The notes beneath the pieces were generated by a model. The model saw only the letters and a list, made by a program, of their open reading frames with translations, did not search any database and was not told where the DNA came from. DNA of 64,000 nt from Arthrobotrys musiformis (lineage: Eukaryota; Ascomycota; Orbiliomycetes; Orbiliales; Orbiliaceae): assembly GCA_036971715.1 (NCBI GenBank), contig JAVHJL010000004.1, positions 2,728,001-2,792,000 on the forward strand. Direction: 5' to 3'. The translations under genes were made by a program, and so were the position numbers. Positions 22,338 to 33,742 of this stretch are shown one piece after another (within the stretch, counting starts at the first letter, position 1; each line of letters opens with the position of its first letter).

Positions 22338-22634
22338 CACCACCAAAGACTACCTGTCAGAGAACACTGAGTTTTGTAGTTAGTTAGTCGTGTAGCTGGT
22401 GGGAATCAGCAGCAGTTGATGTCGAGATTTCGATATCCGTTGTGGTTCCCTGCCCCAGGCAACTTTATTACCCAGCTCAAAGCTCAAGCTGTCCAACACT
22501 CCAAACCAAACCATCCCAAAACACCATCCCCATTCACGTACATCAATTTGTGCATAGACATCTACAAAGGACAAAAAGAGAACCAACCCACCTCAGAGGA
22601 AAAAAGGGGAGGAAATCACATAAGAGAAGGCAAA
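22338..22634. promoter_or_regulatory. Compact divergent promoter
   Basis: 297 bp between the start codons of the small minus-strand gene and the CDC26-like gene, presumably a shared bidirectional promoter. No TATA box stands out. Confidence 0.4.
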
Positions 22635-22943
22635 ATGTCGCTCCTCCGCCGTCCTCCCACCAAAATCCTTCTTACAGCCGAGGAGGTCCGCCACTCCCTC
22701 GAGCAAGCCGCAAAGGAAGAAGAGCTCCGCAACTTAGAAAACGAACGTCTGCGCCAGATCGAAGAACACAAACAGAAGCAAATGCAGGCCGTTCAGCAGC
22801 AGCAGCAAGCCGCTGAGAACAAGAAGTCTACCAGGACGCGTTCACGCGATGATCGTATTGGCGTTGGGTCTTCACGGGCCGCTGGTGGTGCTGGTGGTGC
22901 TGGGTCGAGTAGGATGACGGAGCATACGAGGAATGCGAGATAG
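22635..22943 (+). CDS. CDC26: Anaphase-promoting complex subunit Cdc26-like
   Basis: A single-exon frame of 102 aa. The N-terminus MSLLRRPPTKILLTAEEV parallels the MLRRKPTRLELKLDDI start of animal Cdc26, the segment that inserts into the TPR groove of Apc6/Cdc16. A charged helix with an (EQK)-rich coiled coil follows. Near the C-terminus SRDDRIGVG parallels the conserved NDRIG motif of the family. The Gln run and Gly/Ala-rich tail are low complexity. Cdc26 is small and poorly conserved, so the call rests on these two motifs and on size. Confidence 0.7.
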   Translation: MSLLRRPPTKILLTAEEVRHSLEQAAKEEELRNLENERLRQIEEHKQKQMQAVQQQQQAAENKKSTRTRSRDDRIGVGSSRAAGGAGGAGSSRMTEHTRNAR

Positions 22944-24158
22944 ATGTGTGTGTCTGTGTACCTATATACACGCACATGTCTGTTGCTGTTGCTGCCACTG
23001 CTGCCCGTGGGCGAGATATCTAGACGATTATGGAGTCTTCCGAATAAAGGCTCATAGTCGGTTGGAAATCCAAGCCTGAGCATGTCTACTCTCCGTATGT
23101 TCTCCGTACAAGAAGGGCAGGCCTCAAGGCATCCATCGCAGCTGCAGATACTAACATAGCCCTTACAGAGACTAATGTCAATAAAGAGACCAAATACCCC
23201 TGGAAATCGAGGATTGTCTAGCCAAAAGGTCGTCCACAGCTTCTCATTTCTTTGTCAAAGCCCTCCGACCACTCAACTAAACCTCCTTTTTTTGTTATCA
23301 TGGGCGATTCATGTTGAGCGTAACATTCATTTGTAGCTATTTTACGAAACTGTCATCCTATCAGACGCTTGACCCTCTTCACGAAATAGATATTATTCAA
23401 TATTCCCTAGGTTTTCAAAGCTATACATATATATAAATGAATTTAAAGAAAAGTGCAACATGACGTCCATATGAGTGAGGACGAGAAGAGGGGAGCATTC
23501 GTATCAACTTGTCCTTCAGGCGGTAAATGATCAAAATAAAAACGCCGAAAGATTATGCCAAAGAATTCGCGATCGATCAATATAGATAATAATAAAAAAG
23601 AGAAATGACGACGAAGCGCCCAAGGTTCCATTATCTCTCCTAGAAGAAACCCATAAGCATTAACACGACGAGAATGAATACAGGCCAGTGTAGTGAATGG
23701 GGGAAAGCGACGAAGAGAGAAAAGGAGATGGGAAAAAGAAGAAGAAGAAGAAGAAGTGGAGCAATTTATACAGGTAATGGCATGAGTAAATAATATTGCT
23801 TATGAGATGAACCACCCGAACGCCTTGGAAAAAACAATTAGTCAAAAGAAAATAAATGTCGAGGATGGTGGTGATGAGAATTCAAGAAGATATACCCTCC
23901 TGGAAACCAAAGAAGAAAAGAACCCCACGATTTCTAGTATACAATGACGATACCCACGACGGAAGGAAAAACGATGGGAATATAAAAAAAAACGAGAAGG
24001 CGAAGACGGAAAACCTCTGCATTTCCGTGGGTATAAAGGTAACAGACTTTTGAATGATTATATGGAATTATTATGTGAAAGCGTCATAGTAGTGATAATA
24101 GTGTATTGTATGTAAGATGCGAAGCCTCTCCTCCGCTTTGACGAACAAAGAGTTCAGG
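22944..24158. other. Convergent intergenic region, CDC26-like / TAF2
   Basis: About 1.2 kb with no credible gene. It contains a GAA microsatellite (23736-23757) and A-rich tracts, presumably 3' UTRs of the two converging genes. Confidence 0.5.
23736..23757. repeat. (GAA)n microsatellite
   Basis: About seven consecutive AAG/GAA triplets in non-coding DNA. Confidence 0.8.
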
Positions 24159-27100
24159 CTACGAAGACCCACTTTTGGCAGTGAACTTGAGTTTGATAAT
24201 TGGTTTGGGAGGAGGAGCTGGTGGTGTTTGTGGAGGTTGAGTGGGCGCCTTGAGTTTGAGAATGGTTTTCGGTTGCGGGGTACTACTAGACACGGCGGCT
24301 ACTGGAGTCGGATGGGGTTGAGGAGGTGAGAATGAGGGTTTCCTTGAGACGGGAGTGGATGGTTTCGCAGACCCAGGGAGAGCAGGAGGTTTGAGAACTA
24401 GTTTAGGGACAGCCGGCTGTGGGGTAGAACGGGACGAGGGTTGAGCTTGAGGGGGAGGAGGAGGTGGTGGTGGTGGAGCAATAGGTTGAGGTCTCAAATG
24501 CGGCCAGTCGACAGGGCGTAATTTAACAAGTTCTTTAGTACTTGGATTCGTGATAAACCGTAATTTGCCCTATGTGCACAATAGGGTTAGACGTTGGCCA
24601 CAAGATAAGAAACAATCAAAGAATATTTCCCATCGCTAGATCTTACCTTTCCTTCATGGGAAACCGCAACCGCACGAGCCTTTCGCATGGGAACTTTGAC
24701 GATGTGCGATTGTATATCATCATACAAGAGCGAACAGAGATTGATGATCTTTCTGACGTCGAGGAAATTGATAGTGGTGGATCTGTAGAAAGGAAAGATA
24801 AATGTTAGCGTCTCACAAACAATGCATCACCAAATGAAAGAGTCCATACTTCAGGATCGGTCCCAAAGCCTCTCTGAAAAACGGCTTGCTCGCAAGTTGC
24901 TCTTTAAGATTTCTAATTGCGGCGTCAATGTTCTGCCGCGCTTCTTGTTGGCGTTTCGCAGCACTGTTTTCCTCGACGATTGTAAGGCTGTTCGATGCAG
25001 CGGCCTCATTGCCAGCGACGACATCATCCCCAATCGCAATACTCCCGATCCCATGCATCAAAGACTCAAAGGTCTCGCGGCGAATCCTCGACGAAGGATC
25101 GGAGGCGATAATATAGCAGATGTAGCCCAACAGATTCGGGTCTCGAACCGCACCGTTCTGGACCAAGCAGTTGATCGCCTTGATTCGCAACTGCTCCGAA
25201 GTTCCTTCTTTAGAATAAGCCAAGAACTCCAGTGGCGTATACTTCTGAACCTTAGCCTTGATCAATCGGTCCTTGACATCAAGGCAGGTCGTCGAAATAA
25301 CATTATGATACGACGTCATCCACTGATCCATTCGTTGAAGACGCTCGATTTCGCGAATTATCTCTTCCTTGCTCTTCTCTCTTTCCTCAGTATCTGTCTC
25401 ATCGACCTCCATATCCATCATGCCATGCTGTCCTGCACCCGCTTGCAGGCAACTTCCTAAACTCCGAAGCAAGTTTGCCAAATGGAAGCTATCCGAGAAG
25501 CTGTTGCTAGAATTATCGTTATAGCGTATAATGTCTAGAAGGTATCGCTGAACGGTCAATGGAGATTTTCCCAGTGCATCCCTGATTTCCCCAAACCCAG
25601 TAATGATGCTCTGTTGGACGAAATAGGATGTGAAATCGGAAAAGTCGTTTGCGCGGGGGATCAGGGAATCGGGGAAACAATAGAATTCTTGAAAGGCCCT
25701 CTGCAGATGAAATTCGCCAATCCAATTAAGTTCTGCAGTGGCACATCTGCTGAGTGCCTTCGCGGCCTCGCAGCGAATCCCATAGTAATACCGCCGGTCC
25801 ATGACGGTCCTAACCAGGATTGTCGAGATGAGATGAGAGGGTTTGGCTTCCTTGAAGTGGAGAACGGATTCATATTGTGCGGCGACATCTCTATCCTGTT
25901 GCAACTGCGACAGATACATATGGTCTGGTTGGTTGAGTCTCATCGTGCAGATCCACTCGAAGTCAGCATCAACTCGGATCCATTCGAAGGCTTCTTGAGC
26001 CATCTTGTCCTCCTCCTCTTTGGTAAAGTCGGTTAGGCGCCAGTCTGCCGAATCTTCATCGCTCTGCAAGACATCGCCAAGACAGTAAAGCAGTACGTCT
26101 TCTGCCTGTGTTTCCGCGTTAATATCCATCCCGGCAAAGGCCGCCAATCGCTCCTTCTGGCGTCTCGTTCTTTTAAGACGTTTGTACTTTGTATTGTACG
26201 GAATTTCGAGCTTTGCGTACACCTCGTGGATCTGCACAACGTGCTCATAGGGGGTGCCGTCGGCTTCGTGTATACGAATTGTCATGGGACCGCTGAAAAC
26301 TTGCGGTGGAGAGGCATCCTTAACGCCGTCTGCTTGCCTATTCAACGCGTCCCTCAAGAAGTTTTGGGGACTAAGGCCCCTTTGAGCCACTTCTTTATCC
26401 TGGGTTTGGCGAATGATCATCTCCACAATCATTTTTTTCTTATTGAACCGTTGAGAGATTTCGAATCGAGGGTAACCGCTCCGGAATACCCACTGGTTGA
26501 AAAAGGAATCCAGCTTTTGGTGGCCAACTTTTTCGCACTGCTTGATGAATTGAGCGGTGCTTAGGTTAAGCGAATTGACGTCTCCTGTGAACGCATTGAG
26601 AAATAATTTCGAGATGACACGAGACACACCCATCGAGCTACTAGCTTTCGTGAGTCTCCTGTCAAGAATAAATAGAACCACGGGAGCCTTCAAGGCAATG
26701 AAGTCGAGGTCGGATGAGTCCAGGGGCAATTGCTGCAAAGGATTCGAGAGCGCTGCCCGCCCTACATCTTGCCTGCAAATCTCTTCTGCGTCCTTTTTCA
26801 TCCTAAATCGATGTTCGTTACTCCCTGTGAGGTTTTTGAGGAACTGACCGGCAAGGAAATGAGCCAGCCCAATAATGAGCCAGAGATCTTCCCAGGCCTT
26901 TGGTATGATCTGAACACCACACCATTGCGATGCGAGGGCCACACTTAGTAGCTTTGTTGTTGTATAGATAGGATCAATACAATCCTGCTTGAAGAGTAAC
27001 CGACTGCTGCACACCGCTAGGCCAGCCGAGGATACAATTTCAGAAGGGAAGTCGTCCACAAACGCCAGAGAAAATGACGGATAAGGGTAATGTCCTGCGT

Positions 27101-28595
27101 TTCTAACCATATAATCTATGGCCTATTATTGTTTTAGTTTAGCCAGCGTACAGAATCAAGCTGAATCCGAAGTTTGACCCACCCTCTGCATAAACAAACA
27201 GGTATTCTCAACCTCTTCTTTACGGCCTGGAAGACAATACCCAACGACTTCTACCGCATTGCGGCCAAGAGCTTCGTCTTCTTCAGCTGCACGATTCTCC
27301 GTTAAAACAGCTTTTTCAAACGGCCCAATGGCGAACGCAATTTGATGGGGCGCAGTCGGCTTCTCAATAGTAAAGTGGAACACCTTTTTATGTGGATCCG
27401 TAGCATTCGTAAACTACATTCTTCATTAGTACCGATGCCATGTATCTTGAGGGCGTGTGTGTGATTTACCTCATTCACACAGCTGCCGGAACACACGACT
27501 TGCATTTCCAGATCCGACCCTTCGCCATGGTACTGGAATGCAAAGTCCGTGTCTTCCTTTTTCGGCCGTTTTCGCTTAAGAAACGACTTCGAGAACCCAT
27601 TAATCAGCGGCTCCTCGTAGGGTTCAATGTCTATCCCGATATCTCCTAGGGTTCGCGGGCACGTGATTTCAATGTCCCATACAGGAGGGCGCTCCCAAAG
27701 GTCATCGATACAAGGGAAAAGACACGCTGCAGATCCAGGGAGGAAGCTGTTTGTAGTGAAGGCATGCGGATATCGAGGATCATCGTCCGATCCAACAAAG
27801 TGTAGTCCGTCCCGGATAGTAGGAATAGTATAATCTATACGAACTAGCAATGTTGCGTAAACGGGCCCATCCGTGGCATTAGGCCCTGGCGTATCGATCC
27901 TTGGGGAATCTGCGAGCCTCATGTTAACCCCCATCCTTCCAACCATAACCCGTTCAGTCTACGTACCACGCGCAGAATTCGCTCGAACGTCCCGACTCGG
28001 TACCAATGTACCAGCCATTGATGGGTCCTGGGTACGTTAGTTGAAGTTTTGCTACTGCGACTTCGATGTTATGGCAATAGTACCTCTAATTCGATTTTCA
28101 TCTTATTGGGAAGGGTGAGGGAAAGTTCGTCGTCGCCAATGGTACTAGTGAAGAGGGGGTCTATCCGGCGCCGTAACATCCCCCATTGATTCACAGTCGC
28201 TGTATCGTGTAGTCTCCATTTCGCATGCGGGTCGTTGTATCCCCACTGGCCCGGGGCACGGCCATTGATCGTTACTCGGCTGATGTCTGCAAAGTTTAAT
28301 TAGTTAGAGGCCCTAGGCTTCCCGGGTCCGTCGGAAAATACACATACTGCATTGCCGGCAATTGAACCTCAATGTCCGTAATGTCGGATCAAGTGGGAGG
28401 ACAGTGATCTCGGTGAACCCCTACGATTTCCATCATGTTAACCTTAACCTCCCTCTCTTTCCCACCAAACAGCCATTTTAAACAGTCTCCACCGTCTCTC
28501 CGAAGGCACCAGAATCCACCCACCTTGATAGTCCGCGTGGCAAAGTCAACATCTAGTCCGACTCTCTGCTTTGCTGTGCACCGAATGTCAGCCAT
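24159..28595 (-). CDS. TAF2: TFIID subunit TAF2
   Basis: Minus-strand exons: 28595-28524, 28420-28348, 28286-28084, 28027-27967, 27909-27470, 27413-27183, 27122-24850, 24782-24647, 24569-24159, giving about 1299 aa from the ATG at 28595. TAF2 helps TFIID bind the Initiator. The N-terminal half is an M1-aminopeptidase-like fold (RQRVGLDVDF-like start, GFTEITVLPLDPTLR, HFVGSDDDPRYPHAF, CLFPCIDDLWERPPVWD, IDYMVRNAGHYPYPSFSLAFVDD). The usual HExxH zinc site is missing, as expected for TAF2. A HEAT-like C-terminal half follows, then a 120-residue Pro-rich tail with repeated Lys/Leu motifs. An upstream exon at 28706-28649 would give a better N-terminus but needs a non-GT donor, so the start is uncertain. 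Confidence 0.9.
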
Positions 28596-28648
28596 GCCAC
28601 CAACCGCCTTGCCCTCCTTCCCATCCTCATAACATTGGGGGGGTACTT

Positions 28649-28706
28649 ATATCGCAAATTGCTTCGGGGGAGGAGGCGCGGGAACCGCAATCTCTGGGGC
28701 CGACAT
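28649..28706 (-). other. TAF2: Candidate alternative first coding exon of TAF2
   Basis: ATG at 28706 opens MSAPEIAVPAPPPPKQFAI and then meets TAA at 28649-28647. Joining position 28649 to the acceptor before 28573 (AACAG-type CACAG) would give FAISKQRVGLDVDF, a natural TAF2 start, but the donor would be AAGTAC, not GT. If it is real, the 28595 ATG is internal. Confidence 0.35.
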
Positions 28707-29503
28707 TTAAGACGTATTAACGCCCGCCCGAGCTGCTGTCTCCTCCTTTAGTCCAGTGATAGTCCGCCGTGCATCTGGTATGCAGGCTGGTTGTCGGTTT
28801 CGGCCGCCGTTAGAGAGTGGCGGTTACGGGGCAAGTTTCGAACTATGTATGCTCGAGGTATGCTAAATGGTTTGGCGATGGTACAAGTCGAATGAAGACA
28901 CCGAGAGCTCGGAAACTGGGAGTGGTGTCGGCGTTGATGGTCTTGTTGGTTTTGGTTGTGATGCAACCGTGTCGCGTGTATTGGCGACAGTACGAGGAGG
29001 TTTGGAGGGAGAGAAAAGGCCGGAACCGAATCGGAATCGAGAGCAGATGGCGATAATACGGGGGTAAGGGACTGGCAGTGGGATTCGGCGGGGTTTGCGA
29101 GGTGAAGACGATGTGGATTTCGATGAGTCGAGTTAGCGATCGTATCGCGAGATGAGGTGTTTAGAACGGGGAACGGAGCGAATGCGCGCTTAGATTATTT
29201 TGTTGTCCGCGCAAAACGCGGCTAACCGGAGCTGCCCAGACGCGGTCTCCCATATGCATACATTATTTATATATATTCAACTATCAGAATGTATACCTAA
29301 GTCGGTAACTATAACTTGGGATAGTATGTTTTTGTATAGCACGTTTCGTATATACACCTCTCACGTCTCTCCCTCAAAGAAATCAATTATTTTACAAAAA
29401 AATCTGAAGCAATTGCAATCAAATCGAATAAACAATTGCAATTAACGCGATCGCTTTAGCTCATTCCAACCCCCTAGTTCCATGCAATTCCGTTCTGGAA
29501 ATC
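28707..29503. other. Intergenic region upstream of TAF2
   Basis: TAF2 promoter and 3' flank of the complex I gene. The short frames at 28748-29067 look random. No gene seen. Confidence 0.5.
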
Positions 29504-31293
29504 TTAACGGTCGACCTGTGCAAAGGTTGTCAGTATGTTTAAATCCTATGTCGGTTTGTCCAAATTAGGGGGAGAGAAGGGGGGGACTTATCTCCAAACA
29601 CCAAGTCCATGGTACCAATGACAGCGACGGCATCAGCCAACAAGTGACCTCTGCAAACTTGATCGAAGCATCCCAGATGGGCAAATCCGGGCGCTCTGAT
29701 CTTACATCGGTATGGTCTCTGCAGTAACATAAAAATTAGCCGTCGCCTTCCATCAATGGAATAATTAAGCCAGCATATAAGCTTCATACCTCTGTTCCGT
29801 CACTGACGACGTAAACACCCATCTCTCCCTTTGGCGCCTCGATGGCAGTATATGTCTCACCAGCGGGGACGGTGTATCCCTTAGTATAGAGCAAGAAGTG
29901 ATGGATCAGAGCCTCCATGTTCTCCTTCATCGCCGCTCTTGGTGGCGGGGTAACCTTGTAATCTTCCGTCCTGACGGGTCCAGCTGGCATCTTGTTCAAG
30001 CACTGGTGAATAATCCGCAGCGACTGCCTGAACTCCTCCATTCTGCAAAGATATCTATCGTAGCAATCTCCGTTCAATCCAACCGGGACGTCGAATTCAA
30101 CCTGATCGTAAGCATCGTAAGGTTGCGATTTTCGAATATCCCATGGGATACCGCTTCCTCTCAACATAACACCGGAGAAACTGTAGTTCAATGCCTCCTG
30201 TGCGCTAACGATACCAACACCCTGGGTTCTCGACTTCCAAATCGGGCTGTCGGTCAACAATTCCTCGACTTCATCGATTCTGTCGCCGAATTGGGTCGCC
30301 CATTGGTAAATATCATCCAACAAACCGATTGGGATATCCTGGTGAACACCACCGGGTCTAACATAAGCGGCATGCATACGAGCACCGGACACACGTTCGT
30401 AGAATTCCATCAACTTTTCTCTCTCCTCGAAACCCCACAAGAAAGGCGTAAGAGCGCCGACGTCCATAGCATGGGACAAAACTGACATAAGATGGTTTCG
30501 GACTCTAGTCAGCTCCCCAAACAATGTTCGGATCCACTTGGCACGATCTGGAACTTCAATGTTGAGTAGTTTCTCGACGGCAAGGGCGAAAACCTGCTCG
30601 TTGGTCATCATGGAAACATAATCGAGACGGTCGAAGTAGGGTAGGGCTTGAACGTATGTCTTGTATTCGATGAGCTTCTCGGTACCACGGTGCAGAAGAC
30701 CGACGTGGGGATCCGCTCGAACAATCTCTTCACCGTTCAATTCAAGAATCAATCGTAACACACCGTGGGCGGCAGGATGTTGGGGTCCCTATATCAAAAA
30801 GCAACCAATATCCATCGTTAGTGAAGTCCAAAGACGCATACACCACCTCCACCATCTGACAGAGGAATTTCCATACAAAGTTCACGGTGTAGTGTCTGAT
30901 CTTCCTGCCTTCGTGCTCGGTTTCACCCAAAGCCATATCGGGGGCTATAAACCACGCAATTAGCCATCGCTAGTCCCTTTGATATCGTATATAAACTCTC
31001 CCTCCCTACATACTCATCCGTGTTGTATCAAAATTGATATCAATCTCGTCCGCGTTTTTGATCGGTTCCGGGCCCGTCCAACGAGAAACCGGCGTAGAAG
31101 CCTGATCGATATTCTTGTAAGGCTCGTCCTCTTCCGGGGCTGGGGTCGGGGCCGGGGCCGCTCGTCGAGGCATTGTGGTTGCAAAACATCGTATCGACGA
31201 CCGCTGAGTCGGGAGTGTAATCGGCTTGACATTAAGGCATCGAGCCTGTGTGTATAATCGCCTGGAGGCGAGTCGGGCAAGTGGTACGACCAT
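29504..31293 (-). CDS. nuo-49: NADH:ubiquinone oxidoreductase 49 kDa subunit
   Basis: Minus-strand exons: 31293-31014, 30944-30877, 30788-29790, 29718-29590, 29515-29504, giving about 495 aa. It is the NDUFS2/Nuo49 core subunit of complex I, lining the quinone site. The first ~45 residues are Arg-rich without acidic residues (mitochondrial presequence). KIRHYTVNFGPQHPAAHGV is assembled across intron 2. HVGLLHRGTEKL, ARMHAAYVRPGGV, RAPGFAHLGCFDQ and ADAVAVIGTMDLVFG are diagnostic. The universal C-terminus is VFGEVDR. Here GTC-GAC-CGT-TAA follows a good CACAG acceptor, but the 5' site must be GGAGAT/AAGTCC to give VFGDVDR. A GT donor 2 nt further would replace the terminal VDR by an unrelated tail. 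Confidence 0.93.
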
Positions 31294-31753
31294 TGCTTCG
31301 GGAGGTATCGCGGGGTCGAGGAACAGCGAGAAGGAGGAGTGGAGAGTTGTGAAATGAGGCTAACAGTCGACTCTAAGCCCTCATAAATTACTGCCACCGA
31401 CTTTATGTTGTACCGGAACCGGCGATTGCGATGAAGCCGCCCCTTTCTTTGGATAAAATGCGTCTTTGGCTAGGAGCCCGAATCTGCCCGAAGGAGGTAT
31501 CTTTTCCCGTCGTCCTTGAATCGTGGGTACTGCTCGACTATGATATCAACGGTGGTCGGCCAAGAGCAAATCCATTTGACCCGGCTCCCATTGGCTGCTG
31601 TTGTTGTATGTCCGACCTCCCGCAACACCAAACAGAAAAAATAAAAAAATAAAAAAAAGTTTCTGCGACAAGCCATTGCCCATTGCATCTCTCTGCTCTG
31701 TTCGTGCATTCAAACTCGAATTCAACATCGGACACGCGAAATAGCTGTTCGCA
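31294..31753. promoter_or_regulatory. Divergent promoter region nuo-49 / RPC40
   Basis: 460 bp between outward-facing start codons, with an A-rich run around 31640-31660. No gene seen. Confidence 0.5.
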
Positions 31754-33126
31754 ATGGCACCCTCAAAAGAAGAACTGGAAAGACGGCGGGTAAGTTCGAG
31801 TTCACTGCTTCTTCAAGCTCCATCGTAGTCATCTAAGTAATTTATTTGTCTTGACAGATAGTCGGCGTCGAATTGGAACGAGTCTCGAATGTCACATCGA
31901 CCGATTTCCCCGGTCACTACCCCGGCGAAGACCATTCCTGGGACCTACAGAACTTCAAAAAAGTCGGTTCACTTCTTTCTTCTGCTCTATATAACTGTAG
32001 TTGAAACCATTCGTTACTGGATCTCTAACATTCAAACTTTTGTCTGTTTCAGAACTTCAAAATCGACATCCACAAGGCGAACGACCTCGACTACGAATTC
32101 GACCTCATCGGCGTCGACGCCTCGGTCGCCAATGCCTTCCGAAGAATCCTCATATCCGAAGTCCCGACTCTAGCTATTGAAACAGTCTTCGTCCATAACA
32201 ATACATCCATAGTCCAGGATGAAGTTCTGGCGCAAAGACTGGGTCTCGTACCGTTGAGAGGGGACAAAAAGGGCTTCCAGCAGTTAAGATGGCGGAAAAG
32301 TACGATACTTCTAGAAATCAATAATAAACACACAAAGGGGGACGATATGTTAATGGTGTTATTGCAATAGAGTCCCCAGATGAGCCTGCAGCCGAAGCTA
32401 CCGACTTTAACACCGTCGTCATGACCCTCAAAGTCGCATGCACCCGTAACCACGCTACCCCCGCCACAGAAACCGACCCCTCAAAGCTCTACTTCAACTC
32501 CTCAGTCTACGCCCGTGATCTCAAATTCGCCCCACAAGGTCGACAATCCTCGTGGTTCTCCGGTGCCGGTGAAATTCGGCCCGTGAACCCGGATATCCTC
32601 CTAGCAAAACTACGGCCCGGTCAGGAAATTGACCTCGAAATCCACTGCGTTTTGGGAATCGGACAAGATCACGCAAAATTCAGTCCCGTAGCTACAGCTT
32701 CCTATCGGTTACTACCGTCGATAAAGATCAAACAGCCGATAACCGGGGAGGATGCCGAAAAGTTTGTCAACTGCTTCCCAAAGGGAGTCGCAGAGGTCCG
32801 GAAGGACAAGAAGACGGGAGAAAATACGGCGGTAGTGGTGAATCCAAGGAAGGACACAGTCAGCAGAGAGGTCCTGAGACACGATGAATTCAAGGGCAAG
32901 GTAGAGCTCGGAAGAATCAGAGATCACTTTATTTGTAAGTTCCCCCGATACCGTGACATCGACACAAAAAGAAGGAAAATTACCCGACAGAACGGCATAC
33001 TAATACAGGCATTTAGTCTCAATCGAGTCAACAGGAATGTACAACTCCGACGAATTGTTTCTCCAAGCAGTCCAGATCCTGAAAAAGAAGTGCACAGACT
33101 TCCAGGAGAAGCTGATGGATTCCTAG
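31754..33126 (+). CDS. RPC40: RNA polymerase I and III subunit AC40 (RPC40/RPAC1)
   Basis: Five exons: 31754-31789, 31858-31962, 32053-32299, 32371-32934, 33017-33126, giving 353 aa (yeast 335). It is the alpha-like subunit that pairs with AC19 to nucleate Pol I and Pol III assembly in the nucleus. The alpha motif is clear: DLIGVDASVANAFRRILISEVPT, then RLGLVPLRGDK. The Pol I/III-specific middle WFSGAGEIRPVNPDILLAKL and the end FSIESTGMYNSDELFLQAV identify AC40 rather than RPB3, which would carry zinc-binding cysteines here. The first coding exon is 36 nt. All junctions are GT-AG. Confidence 0.94.
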
Positions 33127-33742
33127 TGGGTTTCCGGTAGAGAAGCAACGCTGTGGGGACTGAGTGAGTGAATAGACAACAACCTTACGATCTCGTGTAC
33201 AATATTGGGGGTACAACATGTTCGATTTTTCTCATAGTGTTTTTTTTATGCGCCGCATCAGGGGAGTTTTGTGTGTCTTCTTAATGTTTCTATAGATAGG
33301 TATAGAGATAATCTTTTGGCAGGATAACAGATGTATGCAAGAAAAGCTTGAAATGATATATTGTGTACCAACAAAAACGTGCCAAAAGTCAAGAGGGGGG
33401 GGGAAGGATCATGAAGTTTACTTCACTGAGTCCAATGAACGGGACAGAAGTTGGTCGCAAATAACTGCGCAATGGGTAAAATAATGATAGTTGGAGTAAT
33501 ATCTCTACCGCCAAGCCCGACTGGTTGGAAAGTGCTCAAGGAAAATGATAAAAAGAACCTCGAAAACTCCAATCCAAAAACTCCTGGATAGGCCAAAGAA
33601 ACCTGTTTCGTAGATAGTAAAAAAGGAACTGAAAAGGAAATAAGAATATCGCCCATTCGGATAGTTTCGTGGTTCGCAACAGCTAATTCAATCGCCGAAT
33701 ATGATATAATTCAACTAGGTCTCCCGGATCTATCCAGCCTCA
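33127..33742. other. Convergent intergenic region, RPC40 / UBE2W-type gene
   Basis: 3' flanks of converging genes. The minus-strand frame at 33423-33656 has no family signal. Confidence 0.5.

Noticed and set aside
24822..25460. 212-codon plus-strand frame
   Set aside because: It lies wholly antisense to the long TAF2 exon, where the minus-strand frame shows strong family conservation.
28027..28083. Read-through or a 23-29 nt intron between TAF2 exons at this point
   Set aside because: A normal 55-nt intron ending CTAAC..CCAG gives the family-like ELEDPS junction in frame.
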